A stretch of DNA of 63,366 bases from Vampirovibrionales bacterium (lineage in GTDB: Bacteria > Cyanobacteriota > Vampirovibrionia > Vampirovibrionales > Vampirovibrionaceae): positions 1 through 63,366 of the forward strand of contig JADJRF010000006.1 of NCBI GenBank assembly GCA_016712355.1, read 5' to 3'. This document shows, in pieces, positions 6,721 through 15,957 of the stretch (positions are counted from its first letter, which is position 1; the number at the start of each line of letters is the position of its first letter). The position numbers and the translations under genes were made by a program. The notes under the pieces are model-generated. The model had not been told where the DNA came from and made no database searches. It saw nothing but the letters and a program-made list of their open reading frames with translations.

Positions 6721-8774
6721 AAGAGAAGCCAACCGGAACAATGCCTGGAAGTCGGGTTTTTACAATATCGGTTGACCCTGGCAAGAAAGTTTCAGCCGGT
6801 GAAAGAATCCCGGCTAGCTTCTCTTCGGAAAGCCCAGTTCAGCAAAAGTTTGGCAAAGAGGTTCTATTACATAACAAAAAATCTATCGACATGTCGAAAG
6901 TGAAAGATGGCGGAGTTTTGCCATTACTTGTTATGCACAACGCGTTTTCTTTGGCTATTGGGAAAGTTGAAGGGTTTTCATTATCAGAATCGGATAAGAA
7001 AACACGCGGGTATGTTTTATTTGCAAAAGATGATGCAGACTCAGAGAAAGTCATCAATTTGCTCAATCAGGGGATACCGGTAGATTTGTCTATTGGGTAT
7101 GAGCGTAATTTCGATACCGCCCAATATGACCCGCAAACAGACACATTTTTTTTCGAGTGGATGCCTAGAGAAGTTTCTATCGTTGGTTTGGGAGCCGATT
7201 CAACCGTAGGCTTTGGTAGAGCAATGCCTGGAGATATTGACATGACTGATGAAATTAAAACGCCGGCTGTCGAAGTCGGAACTACTGATAATCCTGGCGC
7301 TGGCAGTGAGCCGGTCACGCCGATTCGGCAAATCGATGCCAATGCAGTGCGCGCTAAAGCAGTGCGTGACGAACGCAATCGATTGCAAGAAATCGATGGA
7401 ATCTTTGCGAATCCCATCGTCCCCCATGATTCGGTGTATGACGGCATTCGAGCGCAAGCGCTGAATGAAGGATGGAGCGCCGATCAAACCCGAAAGATCG
7501 TCATGGATACCCTGGGCGGCGAAGCGGAGCCGGTTTCCAATCCCGGTGCCGTGCCTGATGACGTGCAAGTTTTCGGCGTTGTTCGCCGCAGTCAGCCTAC
7601 CGACTCCCCGGCTTATCAGCCGCGCCCGTTGGGTGCTGGGGTCCGCATGGGCGAAGATCAGACCGAGAAATTCCGCAACGGCTTTACTGAGGCGATGCTC
7701 GTCAAGTCTGGTGTGCTGACGGATCGCAAATCCATTGACGGCGCGCGGGCCGGTGGTTTCGTGGGCAAGCGGTTGATTACCCTGGCCGGCGATTACTGTC
7801 GGATGCACGGCATCAACACGCAAGCCTTGGACGATGACGCCGTTGCGGCGCGGGCGCTGACGTATCGCGCGGCTGGGCAAACCACGTCCGACTTTACGAA
7901 CATCCTGGCCAATGTGGCCAACAAGTCGCTGCTTCAGGGTTGGGAAGAGGCACCGGAAACCTGGCAAACCTGGACGCGGCGCGGCACCTTGCCGGATTTC
8001 AAGACTGCCGAGATTAGCGGGCTTTCCGGCTTCACCGGCCTAGATGAAGTCCCGGAAGACGGCGACATCACTTATGGAAAGTTCACGGATCGTAAGGAGA
8101 CGATCAAGCTGGTGAGCTATGCGAAGAAATATCGCATCACTCGCAAGTTGATCATCAACGACGATTTGCGGGCCCTGTCGGCTATTCCCCGCGCCATGGG
8201 CCGGGCTGGCAACCGCAAGGTGGGCGACATCACTTATGCGCTGCTGAACGGCACCGGTCCGACGCTGAATCAGGACTCCACGGCGCTTTTCGACACGTCA
8301 AGCCATAAGAACTACGTCGCCGCCGCAACCGCTCCAACCGTAGCGACGCTGAATACTGCCAGTGTGGCCATGGCGAAGCAGACCGACCCGAACACCAGCG
8401 CGGTGCTGAACATCCAGCCACGGTTCCTGATGGTCCCGAAAGCGCTGGAGCACACCGCGCGCGTGCTGATGGCCGCGACTTATGACCCGGCTGGTACTGC
8501 GGGAACCTTGCCGCCGAATCCGTTCAGCGGTCGCTACGAGGTCATCACGGATGCCCGCCTGGACGGACAAACCTACGGCACCGCCGCATGGTATTTGCTC
8601 GCCGATCCCAACATCTTCGATACCTTCGAGGTCGCGTTCCTGAATGGCATGGCCGAACCGTACATGCGGGAAAACGAAGAGTGGGACGGGCAAGGCACCA
8701 GCTATCTGGTGGGCGTTGACTTTGGCGTGTCCGCTCTCGATTTCCGCGCCGTTCACAAGTATCGCGGCAACTAA
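6717..8774 (+). CDS. Prohead protease / major capsid protein fusion
   Basis: 685-aa fusion. Residues about 1-170 are an HK97-type (S78) prohead protease: the likely catalytic His is H74 (LLVMHNAF) and the likely Ser is S125 (VDLSIGYE). After a linker of about 150 residues, the C-terminal part is a Mu gpT-like major capsid protein (SDFTNILANVANKSLLQGWE; RITRKLIINDDLRAL). The protease would cut itself away from the shell protein during maturation. Such fusions are known. The protease-coding part is visibly more AT-rich than the capsid part, suggesting a mosaic join. No separate scaffold gene is seen; the linker may serve that role. Confidence 0.88.
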   Translation: MKEKPTGTMPGSRVFTISVDPGKKVSAGERIPASFSSESPVQQKFGKEVLLHNKKSIDMSKVKDGGVLPLLVMHNAFSLAIGKVEGFSLSESDKKTRGYVLFAKDDADSEKVINLLNQGIPVDLSIGYERNFDTAQYDPQTDTFFFEWMPREVSIVGLGADSTVGFGRAMPGDIDMTDEIKTPAVEVGTTDNPGAGSEPVTPIRQIDANAVRAKAVRDERNRLQEIDGIFANPIVPHDSVYDGIRAQALNEGWSADQTRKIVMDTLGGEAEPVSNPGAVPDDVQVFGVVRRSQPTDSPAYQPRPLGAGVRMGEDQTEKFRNGFTEAMLVKSGVLTDRKSIDGARAGGFVGKRLITLAGDYCRMHGINTQALDDDAVAARALTYRAAGQTTSDFTNILANVANKSLLQGWEEAPETWQTWTRRGTLPDFKTAEISGLSGFTGLDEVPEDGDITYGKFTDRKETIKLVSYAKKYRITRKLIINDDLRALSAIPRAMGRAGNRKVGDITYALLNGTGPTLNQDSTALFDTSSHKNYVAAATAPTVATLNTASVAMAKQTDPNTSAVLNIQPRFLMVPKALEHTARVLMAATYDPAGTAGTLPPNPFSGRYEVITDARLDGQTYGTAAWYLLADPNIFDTFEVAFLNGMAEPYMRENEEWDGQGTSYLVGVDFGVSALDFRAVHKYRGN

Positions 8775-8787
8775 TCCATTCAATCAC

Positions 8788-8807
8788 GCCGCCCAATCAT
8801 GGGCGGC
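8788..8807 (+). promoter_or_regulatory. Stem-loop between capsid and decoration genes
   Basis: GCCGCCCA-ATCA-TGGGCGGC, a perfect 8-bp stem without a T-run, 14 bases after the capsid stop. It could protect the 3' end of the abundant capsid mRNA or tune read-through to the decoration gene. Confidence 0.5.
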
Positions 8808-8834
8808 TGGTTAATAAGTTTGAGGAGTTATGTC

Positions 8835-9200
8835 ATGGCTCAAAGTCTTTCTGAAGGCGAAGTTTTCAACTATACGACCACTGGTGCGGTTGCTAATGGT
8901 GAGTTGCGCGTCATTAATCGCATGGTCGGAGTGGCGCTGAATTCCGCCACTGGTTCTGGTCAGAAAATCGCTATTGCGCTGGAAGGCGTCTTTTCGGTCG
9001 CCGCTGTTGCGACGGGCGCGAAAACCGCCGGGAATCGCGTGTTCTATCGCACCACCGGTTCGCAGTTTAAAGCGGCTTTTGCATCCGGCGTCGCCACCGG
9101 TGGCAAGCACACGATTGGAACGGTTTGGGAAACCGCTACCGCCGCTTCCACGACTTGCAAAGTCAAGTTGATCGGCGGCCCGATTGGAGTGCTGGCGTAA
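8835..9200 (+). CDS. Capsid decoration / DUF2190 protein
   Basis: 121-aa all-beta protein of the DUF2190 type, cement proteins that bind the capsid surface. Visible: an N-terminal SLSEGEVFNYTTTGAVANGE, and a central repeat of small residues with VFSVAAVATGAKTAGNRVFY. ATG 8835 has GAGGAG 9-14 bases upstream; the upstream in-frame ATG at 8799 lies in the hairpin leader and is not preferred. It directly follows the capsid gene, as usual for this family. Confidence 0.75.
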   Translation: MAQSLSEGEVFNYTTTGAVANGELRVINRMVGVALNSATGSGQKIAIALEGVFSVAAVATGAKTAGNRVFYRTTGSQFKAAFASGVATGGKHTIGTVWETATAASTTCKVKLIGGPIGVLA

Positions 9201-9289
9201 TGCGCGGAAACATCACGGCATGGGCGTATCTCAACAATGGGTCGGAAGCTCTGGCGACGGAGCTTTATGCGATCTTCGGTTGGGAATAA
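9200..9289 (+). CDS. Tiny coupled ORF, unknown
   Basis: 29-aa frame whose ATG overlaps the stop of the decoration gene (TAATG) and which ends three bases before the next gene. The tight fit suggests translation by reinitiation. Sequence MRGNITAWAYLNNGSEALAT continues to a Trp-Glu end. Function unknown; it may only be a relay between two genes. Confidence 0.35.
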   Translation: MRGNITAWAYLNNGSEALATELYAIFGWE

Positions 9290-9292
9290 CCC

Positions 9293-9622
9293 ATGTCGGA
9301 TTTTAGCGACTTGATGAACGGGACTGCGGTGCCGCTGATCAAGTCGTTCTTTGGAGATGCGGCGACTTATACGGTCGATTCAACGGGTGACGAATTGACC
9401 GTGGCCGCTATCGTCGATAAAGACGTAGTAAATCCGCTGGCCGAAGCCACGTCAGCAATCGAGAAACAGACAATCATCACGATTGCAACTGCTGATCTTG
9501 CGGGGAATATACCGCGTCGGAATGACGTGATTACCATCGGCGCGGATCGATATATCGTACTGAAACGTGACTCCGATGATGGTTACTTTTCTAGGATTAT
9601 CGTAAGGGCTGGCGATGATTGA
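9293..9622 (+). CDS. Probable head-tail completion protein
   Basis: 109-aa protein with beta-rich pattern (YTVDSTGDELTVAAIVDKD; NDVITIGADRYIVLKRDSDD), like the lambda FII / Gifsy-2 FI type connector proteins that bridge portal and tail. It lies exactly where that gene is expected, between the decoration gene and a gpZ-like gene, and overlaps the latter by 8 bases. Sequence similarity is weak; position carries much of the call. Confidence 0.6.
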   Translation: MSDFSDLMNGTAVPLIKSFFGDAATYTVDSTGDELTVAAIVDKDVVNPLAEATSAIEKQTIITIATADLAGNIPRRNDVITIGADRYIVLKRDSDDGYFSRIIVRAGDD

Positions 9623-10262
9623 GGTTGAGGTCAACGAACAGCAATTGAATGAAGTACGGGAGCGCCTTGCTTATATCAAGAACGGCGCAACCAAGGCACT
9701 CTATCGCGGATTGAATAAAACGGCTTCACGCGCAAGAACGCGCTTTTCTCAGGAAATAGGGAAGCAAGTTAATTTATCGTCTAGCAAGATCAAGAGTAAA
9801 TTGGATGGGCCAGCGCAACTCTTTAACAATCGCGCTAACTCGAATCAACTTAGGGCTATTTTATCAAGCAGGAAAACCGGAACACGAATGGAGAATTTTC
9901 TAACGTCTCTATTCCCATTTCGTGCTGGTAGACCGTCTGATCCAATTGTCGTTAAAGTAAAAAAGACACCCGTCAAGATATTAAGCGGATTCTGGGTTCC
10001 AGCAAAGAATAGCGGCGGATACCTTATTGCAGTCAGGAATGAGGTATTGCGCGCTCAAGGAATGAAGAACGCCATTAATCCGAATAGCCGGTTGCCTTAT
10101 ACCGTGCTGTATGGTCCAGGTCCAGGCCAAATGTTTGAATCTGTAACTGCCGACTTAGGGCCAGAGTTGAGTGAGTATTTGCAGAAAGCGATTGACGCGG
10201 AAACCAGTTGGCTGATTCAGAAAAACCCGCCTCCCGCTGGCGATGGCACCGGTGAAGACTAA
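9615..10262 (+). CDS. Minor tail protein Z-like
   Basis: 215-aa protein resembling prophage minor tail protein Z (GPZ). The N-terminal helix (NEVRERLAYIKNGATKALYR) is followed by a basic GLNKTASRARTRFSQEIGKQ segment, the strongest family signature. It helps complete the tail end that joins the head. It overlaps the gpU-like gene by one base (TAATG). Confidence 0.75.
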   Translation: MIEVEVNEQQLNEVRERLAYIKNGATKALYRGLNKTASRARTRFSQEIGKQVNLSSSKIKSKLDGPAQLFNNRANSNQLRAILSSRKTGTRMENFLTSLFPFRAGRPSDPIVVKVKKTPVKILSGFWVPAKNSGGYLIAVRNEVLRAQGMKNAINPNSRLPYTVLYGPGPGQMFESVTADLGPELSEYLQKAIDAETSWLIQKNPPPAGDGTGED

Positions 10263-10669
10263 TGCCAACCGCTAAACGCGAACTGGCAATCTCCGCGCTG
10301 GCCACTCGATTGAGCGCGACTCGCAATCCATATCCACAGGATTACGAAGAAACGCCTTTTTATGCGCTGATCGAGGGCGAGGAAACGGTTTTAAGTCGTG
10401 ATTATGACGATGTTTTAGTGGTCGCCAGCTTAACTGTCGAAGCAATCGACAAATACGCTGAAGACGCCAGCAGAACTACCGCCGCTAATGCGCTGCTGGC
10501 TTATTTGATTTCAACAGCACTTGGCACCGATCCCACGCTGGGCGGTCTGGCTGAGGATTTAACGTATACCGGTGGCGCAACTCTTTTTTCAGAGACCGGC
10601 AGCGTACTCATCGGCGCGGTGGCGCGGTTTGATTTGACTTATCGGCATGTCGCCGGTAGCCCTTATTGA
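10262..10669 (+). CDS. Tail terminator, gpU-like
   Basis: 135-aa protein. Pattern LAISALATRLSATRNPYPQD at the N-terminus, a beta strand/helix order, and FDLTYRH at the end fit tail-terminator proteins such as lambda gpU, which cap the growing tail tube and stop its growth. The order Z-U-major tail protein matches lambda. Homology was judged by pattern and place only. Confidence 0.65.
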   Translation: MPTAKRELAISALATRLSATRNPYPQDYEETPFYALIEGEETVLSRDYDDVLVVASLTVEAIDKYAEDASRTTAANALLAYLISTALGTDPTLGGLAEDLTYTGGATLFSETGSVLIGAVARFDLTYRHVAGSPY

Positions 10670-10680
10670 CGGAGAACATC

Positions 10681-11694
10681 ATGGCTATTTTGACCACTCA
10701 AACGATTGAATACGAGAGTGCAGCGAGCCAGCAGGCATTCGCCGCTCTGACCGATTCCGGCGACCATACCGTTTTCACGGCAACGTCTACGCCGTGGAGC
10801 CAAGCGAGCGGCTATGAGCCGGTGATTGGCCCTTATGGCGTTATCGATGGTGGCGCGGTGATTCCCGCAGTCAGCACGACCAATGACCTTGTGGATGCTG
10901 CTGCTGTCGTTTTGATGGCTCCAGGCATGACGGGAGCGAGCGCGACCACTGGGCGGATTACCGTTGCCGCTGACACTGATTTGTCCTGCACGCGCGGCTC
11001 CAGCACCAATACGCATATCATCAACAGCATCACGGTGAACTACTCTTCGGGCGCTTATGCGGTAGTGGCTGGCACTGCGACAACTGCTTTCAGTGAGACG
11101 CGCGGCGCTTCCGGTGGACCGCCATTTATTCCAGTCGGATCAATCGAAGTGGCTCAGGTCCGCTTGACCTCGATCACCGCCGCGCCGATTACCGCTGATG
11201 AAATCTATCAAGTGGTTGGCACTCACCAAGAACGCTACGACTATCCCGTGTATTCCGTGGACTACCTTCGCGGAAAGATCACGTTCTCAGCCGCGCTCCC
11301 GCTGATTCATACCGGGTCCGTGGCGAAATCGGTACGAGTGCGGGTTGCTACCCCGGTCTTTGCGGAAAAAGCGAACGCCCGCGACTGGGTGCCGGCTGAG
11401 ACTTCAAATACCACGAACTCGGAAGACTACTATGACGGCGCGATCGGGTCGGTATCGTCTAGTCTTGGGCAGGCCAGCTTTACCGCCGCGCTCACCGATG
11501 GCGTGACGGATGGACTGTTGAGCAAGGTCGGGCAAAAGCTGATCTTCCGGTTTAAGCCGTCCCGGTCTGGTTCTGCGTATCAACTCACCCAAGGCGTCTT
11601 GGGTGTGGCTCGCACGTTCGGCGTGAAGAGTTCCCCGCAGGGGTCTTTCACGGTATCGCCGGAACAAGCCAGCGTCGATTTCTCGGGACTCTAA
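10681..11694 (+). CDS. Major tail tube protein
   Basis: 337-aa beta-rich protein, Thr/Ser/Ala-rich, with VYSVDYLRGKITFSAALPLI and later FSGL at the end. It stacks as rings to form the tail tube. ATG 10681 follows GGAG by 8 bases; the upstream TTG (10666) is not needed. Long for a tube protein, so it may carry an extra surface domain. The tail chaperone gene follows after three bases. Confidence 0.7.
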   Translation: MAILTTQTIEYESAASQQAFAALTDSGDHTVFTATSTPWSQASGYEPVIGPYGVIDGGAVIPAVSTTNDLVDAAAVVLMAPGMTGASATTGRITVAADTDLSCTRGSSTNTHIINSITVNYSSGAYAVVAGTATTAFSETRGASGGPPFIPVGSIEVAQVRLTSITAAPITADEIYQVVGTHQERYDYPVYSVDYLRGKITFSAALPLIHTGSVAKSVRVRVATPVFAEKANARDWVPAETSNTTNSEDYYDGAIGSVSSSLGQASFTAALTDGVTDGLLSKVGQKLIFRFKPSRSGSAYQLTQGVLGVARTFGVKSSPQGSFTVSPEQASVDFSGL

Positions 11695-11697
11695 GAT

Positions 11698-12168
11698 ATG
11701 AGCTTCGATCTTGAGAGATTCCGGTCTTGTGCATCGCAATTGTCGCCACGGACGGCGGATGTTGCGGTAGACGATCTGGCGCATTGGTTCCCGGAAGGCG
11801 TCAAGCCGGTCTGGACGGTGCGCGGATTGACGGGCGTGGAGATTGCCACGGCAAACGATGCGCAAGGCCACGCAAGGCTCTATGTAGCCACGGTGGAAGC
11901 TCTGGCCAGTGCAGCACACTCTGATCAAGCCGACGCGCTGAAAAAGCTCTTCTGTGCCGATGGGGAGCCACCCGAAGAACTCGTCAAGCGGTTCGATCAT
12001 TTGGTATTTGGTAGCGTCGATCCGAAGATTGCTCGCGAAGATGCGATCCGGTTGTTTTCACTGTATCCAGTTGTCGGTTATCAGCTCACGAATAAAATCC
12101 TTGAGCTAACCGGCCTTGGTCCAGACTTGGGAAAAGTGCCGCGCTCTACGGACTCCCCGATGTCGTAA
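11698..12168 (+). CDS. Tail assembly chaperone, short form (gpG-like)
   Basis: 156-aa helical protein between the tail tube and tape measure genes, the place of gpG. It coats the tape measure and recruits tube protein. The short form ends at a TAA that overlaps an ATG (12168). A slippery heptamer lies 34 bases before the stop. Sequence is not close to lambda G; position and slip site support the role. Confidence 0.75.
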   Translation: MSFDLERFRSCASQLSPRTADVAVDDLAHWFPEGVKPVWTVRGLTGVEIATANDAQGHARLYVATVEALASAAHSDQADALKKLFCADGEPPEELVKRFDHLVFGSVDPKIAREDAIRLFSLYPVVGYQLTNKILELTGLGPDLGKVPRSTDSPMS

Positions 12169-12308
12169 TGGCTTTGCAGCTTTGCGATATGAAAGGGCGA
12201 TTTCTCTTTGAGTGTCGCCCTGATTTATTTCCGCAAGCTCAATTGACAACGGTAGAGTGCGAGCTATGGGGAATGTATTATGAAGACAAGTCTAAAGCGA
12301 CTCGCTAA
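11698..12308 (+). CDS. Tail assembly chaperone, frameshifted long form (gpGT-like)
   Basis: Product of a -1 slip at 12129-12135: 146 residues of the short form plus 57 new ones (SAALYGLPDVVMALQLCDMK onward, ending KSKATR). The extension would bind the tail tube protein, as the T part of lambda gpGT does. Seen: a perfect slip heptamer and an open -1 frame that stops just inside the next small gene. Alternative: the extension could also be made separately from ATG 12168, which overlaps the short-form stop. Confidence 0.75.
12129..12135 (+). promoter_or_regulatory. -1 ribosomal slippery site G GGA AAA
   Basis: In the chaperone frame the codons are TTG GGA AAA GTG, giving the ideal heptamer G GGA AAA (X XXY YYZ), one base from lambda's G GGA AAG. 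A -1 slip opens a frame of 57 codons running to 12308. It lies where gpG/gpGT frameshifting occurs in long-tailed phages. Confidence 0.85.
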
Positions 12309-12453
12309 GCAAATGAAGAAACTGAAAGATAATCTCAAAAAGATGAATGAGATTGATAGTCAACCAATCAAATTATCCGCGCAAGATATTTCTAGCGAAC
12401 TTGCCGCTTTCATGCGCGGCATTATGGAAGGCATAAGGATTGGCCATGGCTAA
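12280..12453 (+). CDS. Small Lys-rich protein before tape measure
   Basis: 57-aa protein, MKTSLKRLAKQMKKLKDNLK at the start, a probable amphipathic helix, and ending in an AFMRGIMEGIRIGHG segment. It overlaps the chaperone extension by 29 bases and the tape measure start by 8. Unknown function; a tail-assembly accessory role is inferred from place. Confidence 0.55.
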   Translation: MKTSLKRLAKQMKKLKDNLKKMNEIDSQPIKLSAQDISSELAAFMRGIMEGIRIGHG

Positions 12454-15183
12454 TCTGCAAAGCGTTGTCGAGCTTATTTTTCGTGGCGTCGATCAAGTAT
12501 CGGATACTACGCAAAGCGTATCTAACAAACTGGCCGCACTTGGAGAGGCGGGGTCAACGATTACCGCGCCGCTTGCCGATGCGACAAAAAGCGTTTTGGC
12601 TTTTGAGGCTTCGGTTATTACTGCCGGCGCTACTGTATTGGGCTTTGCAATTAATGAAGCAGATAAGTTCGATGAGGCATTTAGGGAAATTACAACTCTA
12701 GTCAAAGAGCCAATAGGAAATCTACAAGAATTTAGAACTCAAATTTTAGCTTATGCTGCTGATAGCACGCAAAGTCTCGATCAAGTAACAAAAGCAACGT
12801 ATAACGCGATTTCTCAAGGTATATCCTATCAAGATTCATTAAAAGCCGTTGCGCTTGCTGAAAAGCTAGCGGTTGGCGGTAAGGCTGAATTAAACGATTC
12901 ACTGCAATTTCTTGTCGGTACGCTAAATGCGTATGGGCAAGGCATCGATCAAGCTGAAAAATATAGCGATATATTCTTTACTACCGTTCGGCTTGGAAAG
13001 ACAACTATTCCAGAACTTAGCGCAAGCATTGGCGGCGTCACCGGCGTTGCTGCTAATGGCGGCGTTGCTGTTGAACAGCTAGGCGCGGCGATTGCTACGC
13101 TAACCAGCGCCGGAATTAACACAGCGGAAGGATTTACCGCACTCAAGGCAACAATTAGCGCAATCCTAGCGCCTGGAGAACAGGCAAAGAAACTTGCCGA
13201 CGATTTGGGGATTAATTTCAACGAGGCCGGATTAAAATCGCTTGGATTCGCTGGCGTATTGGATCAAGTTAAGGAAAAACTGGACTCTCAGCGGATAAGT
13301 TAAAAACTTTATTCGGAAGTACAGAAGCTGTAAACGCTGTCATGATTCTTGCCGGAAGCAATGCCGACAAGTTCAAGGCTAATTTGTTGGAAATGTCGAA
13401 TGTGAGCGGCGCAACCCAAGCCGCGTTCGACAAGATGAAAGATGCGACATCCAATCTTGCTCAGGCATTTACTGTTGCGCTTATTAAGATTGGCGATCCT
13501 CTTTTAGATGAATTTGGCGCTATTGAGGAGGCACTTGGCGAGCTAGCGAAATCGTTTATAACCTCAGTTGATAACGATACTTTTGCGCCGCTAGTAAATG
13601 TTGTAAAGAATAACTTAGGCAATATAGCCGAGTTATTTTCTTCTGTTGCCAAAAATCTCCCAGAGGCTTTATCTGGCGTAGACTTTGGAGAGTTTGCCGA
13701 TTCGCTACAAATTCTATTTAATTCAATTAGCGATTTATTTAATCTAAAAGGTCTTGAAACAACACAAGGGTTACAAGGCGCAATACAGACCATTGTTGAT
13801 TTATTGACTCGCACTACCGCTTACTCTAGTGATGCTGTTAAATCTTTAGGCCCGTTTGTTGAAAGCCTTGGATCGTTAATTAAGTTTATTTCAGAAATTG
13901 ATATTGGCAAGATAGCGCTAATTGGCGAAATTGGCGGGTATGCGCTCGCTGCTAATATCGGGTTTTCTGCATTATCTGGCGGGCTTGCCGTATTTAATGG
14001 GTTATGGCCTACGGTTACGGCTGGCATGGCCGCAATTAAAGCAGAGGCATTGCTGGCCGCTGCCGCTTTGGCTGGCCCTGCTGGCCTGGCCGCTGCGGTC
14101 GGTACGTTATCGTTTGTAGCAACAAAAGAATCCGGTCTTGGCGACAAACTAAATGATATTCTTGCGATTGATTTTTTTGCCGGATATGAAGGCGCAACGA
14201 TTGGAACTCAAATCTCTGACCTTACCGACGCCATTGGTAATTACTTTTCTACGCTAGAAAAGAAACCGCCGACGATTGAGCCGGTCAAAGTTCCCGTCGA
14301 TCAATTTGACGGCGCTATCTCTGAAATCGCGCGATACGAACAAAGCATTCGAGACGCCGATAAAGAATATACCGATCTTGTCAACTTCCTCGCAAAGCCG
14401 GTCCCGGTTAGTTCATGGGATGGCATCCTAGCGCAACTGAACAAGATTGACGATAAAACAAAAGAAGCCAACGATTCAACAAAAAAATATATCGGCACAC
14501 TGGAAGGATTGCCGGAATTAAAACTGCCTGATAATGTCAAGGTAGAACAATATAGAACCAGCGTTGAGGGCGTTGTCGCTGTTAATGGGGCGCTGGTTAC
14601 TTCATACAGTAGTCTTGACGGTAAGACTGTAAAAGCCACTGGCGCTTTCGCGGCGGTATCGACCGCTGCTGAGGATAACGCAAAGAAAGTAGAAAAAGCG
14701 ACGAAAGAGGCTGACAGCTTCCGCATCAAGATGGAAGAAATCGCCAGCAATGAAAGAATAAAGAATATAGAAGCCTACGTTACTTTAAACGTCGCTGATA
14801 TTGAAGGACAGACTAAACGGGTCGAGGCCGCGTTCGAGTCTATCAATACCACGATCAACAGCACGGGCGATTTGTTAGGATCGTTATTTGGTGCGCTTAG
14901 CAACGCAGACTCTTTCACGAAACTGGAAATTATTGAGCAAATCGATGCCGAGAATAAACGCCGCGATGCTGCATTGCAACTGCAAAAAGAATTGACGCAA
15001 GCTGAGATTGAAAACATTCGTGCAAAGACTCGGGCATTGGATCGTGGCGATTCTATCCTGAAGATCGACGGCACCGGCCTTGCGCCACAGCTTGAAGCGT
15101 TCATGTGGGAAATCCTAAAGGCGATTCGAGTTCGCGCCAATGCCGACTTTGCTGATTATCTGCTTGGGATTGCGACAACATGA
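12446..15183 (+). CDS. Tail tape measure protein (TP901 type), apparent frameshift
   Basis: About 912 aa if one A is restored in the A5 run at 13275-13279. As read, the frame stops at 13303 and reopens from 13342 one frame back. The N-terminal part carries the TP901 tape-measure domain (EFRTQILAYAADSTQSLDQV; GVTGVAANGGVAVEQLGAAI). The middle is hydrophobic and Ala/Gly-rich (about 14000-14120, probable membrane-inserting segment); the C-terminal part is coiled coil. It sets tail length and leaves first at injection. ATG 12446 with AAGGAT upstream is preferred to the TTG at 12440. The site is not a canonical slippery heptamer, so a sequence error is more likely than recoding. Visibly AT-rich. 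Confidence 0.85.
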
Positions 15184-15524
15184 TTAGTTTATCGGCAACA
15201 TCCTACGATCCAAGCGGCGCGCTAATTATCCATGCTCGCTTTGAAAACGAATACCAGGCGGAACGGCGCGGAAGCATTACCGCTACCCTGGACGGTGGCG
15301 TGGCGGTCTACGACACCGGGTACAGCCTATCCGACAAGACGCTGACGGTGCGCGTTAAGCATCCGACCAAAGCCATGCTGGACACGCTCACGTATCTCGT
15401 CGCTTATTACGGGCAAGTGATATTAAGCTACAACCAAGGCGTATTCTTGGCGGTGCTGTCTTTCGCGCTGAATATCGATACAGTAACTATCAACTGTCGG
15501 CTAATCAGCCGACTGGACGGCTAA
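15180..15524 (+). CDS. Putative minor tail protein
   Basis: 114-aa beta-rich protein (SLSATSYDPSGALIIHARFE; VILSYNQGVFLAVLSFALNI). It starts within ATGA overlap of the tape measure end, so it is translationally coupled. Position fits a distal tail/baseplate hub adaptor; no family recognised. Confidence 0.5.
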   Translation: MISLSATSYDPSGALIIHARFENEYQAERRGSITATLDGGVAVYDTGYSLSDKTLTVRVKHPTKAMLDTLTYLVAYYGQVILSYNQGVFLAVLSFALNIDTVTINCRLISRLDG

Positions 15525-15525
15525 T

Positions 15526-15954
15526 ATGGCGAGCACGATTACGGCTTACGATAAACTGTGGCGGCTGCTGGCCACCGGTGGCGTTGATCTAGATACGGAT
15601 ACCCTTAAGCTGGCCCTGGTGACTTCTAGCTATACGCCCAGCACCGCTCATACGCAATGGGCTGATGTATCGTCCTACGAAGTAGCGACCGGCAGCGGAT
15701 ATACAACCGGCGGTGAGGCGCTGGCCAGTCCAGTGGTAACTGATGACAACATCGATTACAACGATGTGACCTGGACGGCGCTAACAAAAACCTTCCGTTA
15801 TGCAGTTTGCTACAAGTCTGGGAGCGGTGGCGGCCTAACTAATCCATTACTGTTTTATATCCTGCTTGACTCTACCCCATCCGATATTGTCAATACCGGA
15901 AGCAACTACACGATTAGTTGGAATGCGACCGACAAACTATTTTATAAGCCTTAA
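15526..15954 (+). CDS. Virion tail protein, beta-sandwich type
   Basis: 142-aa protein with the pattern DTLKLALVTSSYTPSTAHTQ, then ADVSSYEVATGSGYTTGG, and later ILLDSTPSDIVNTGSNYTIS. The same layout occurs in a signal-peptide-bearing protein at 50469-50978 in this genome, and in phage tail proteins with a short beta-sandwich fold. Likely a tail-tip surface component. Confidence 0.55.
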   Translation: MASTITAYDKLWRLLATGGVDLDTDTLKLALVTSSYTPSTAHTQWADVSSYEVATGSGYTTGGEALASPVVTDDNIDYNDVTWTALTKTFRYAVCYKSGSGGGLTNPLLFYILLDSTPSDIVNTGSNYTISWNATDKLFYKP

Positions 15955-15957
15955 ATC

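Noticed and set aside
13275..13281. Programmed frameshift in the tape measure
   Set aside because: The site reads G GAA AAA, not X XXY YYZ, and similar single-base losses occur all over the window. A missing A is simpler.
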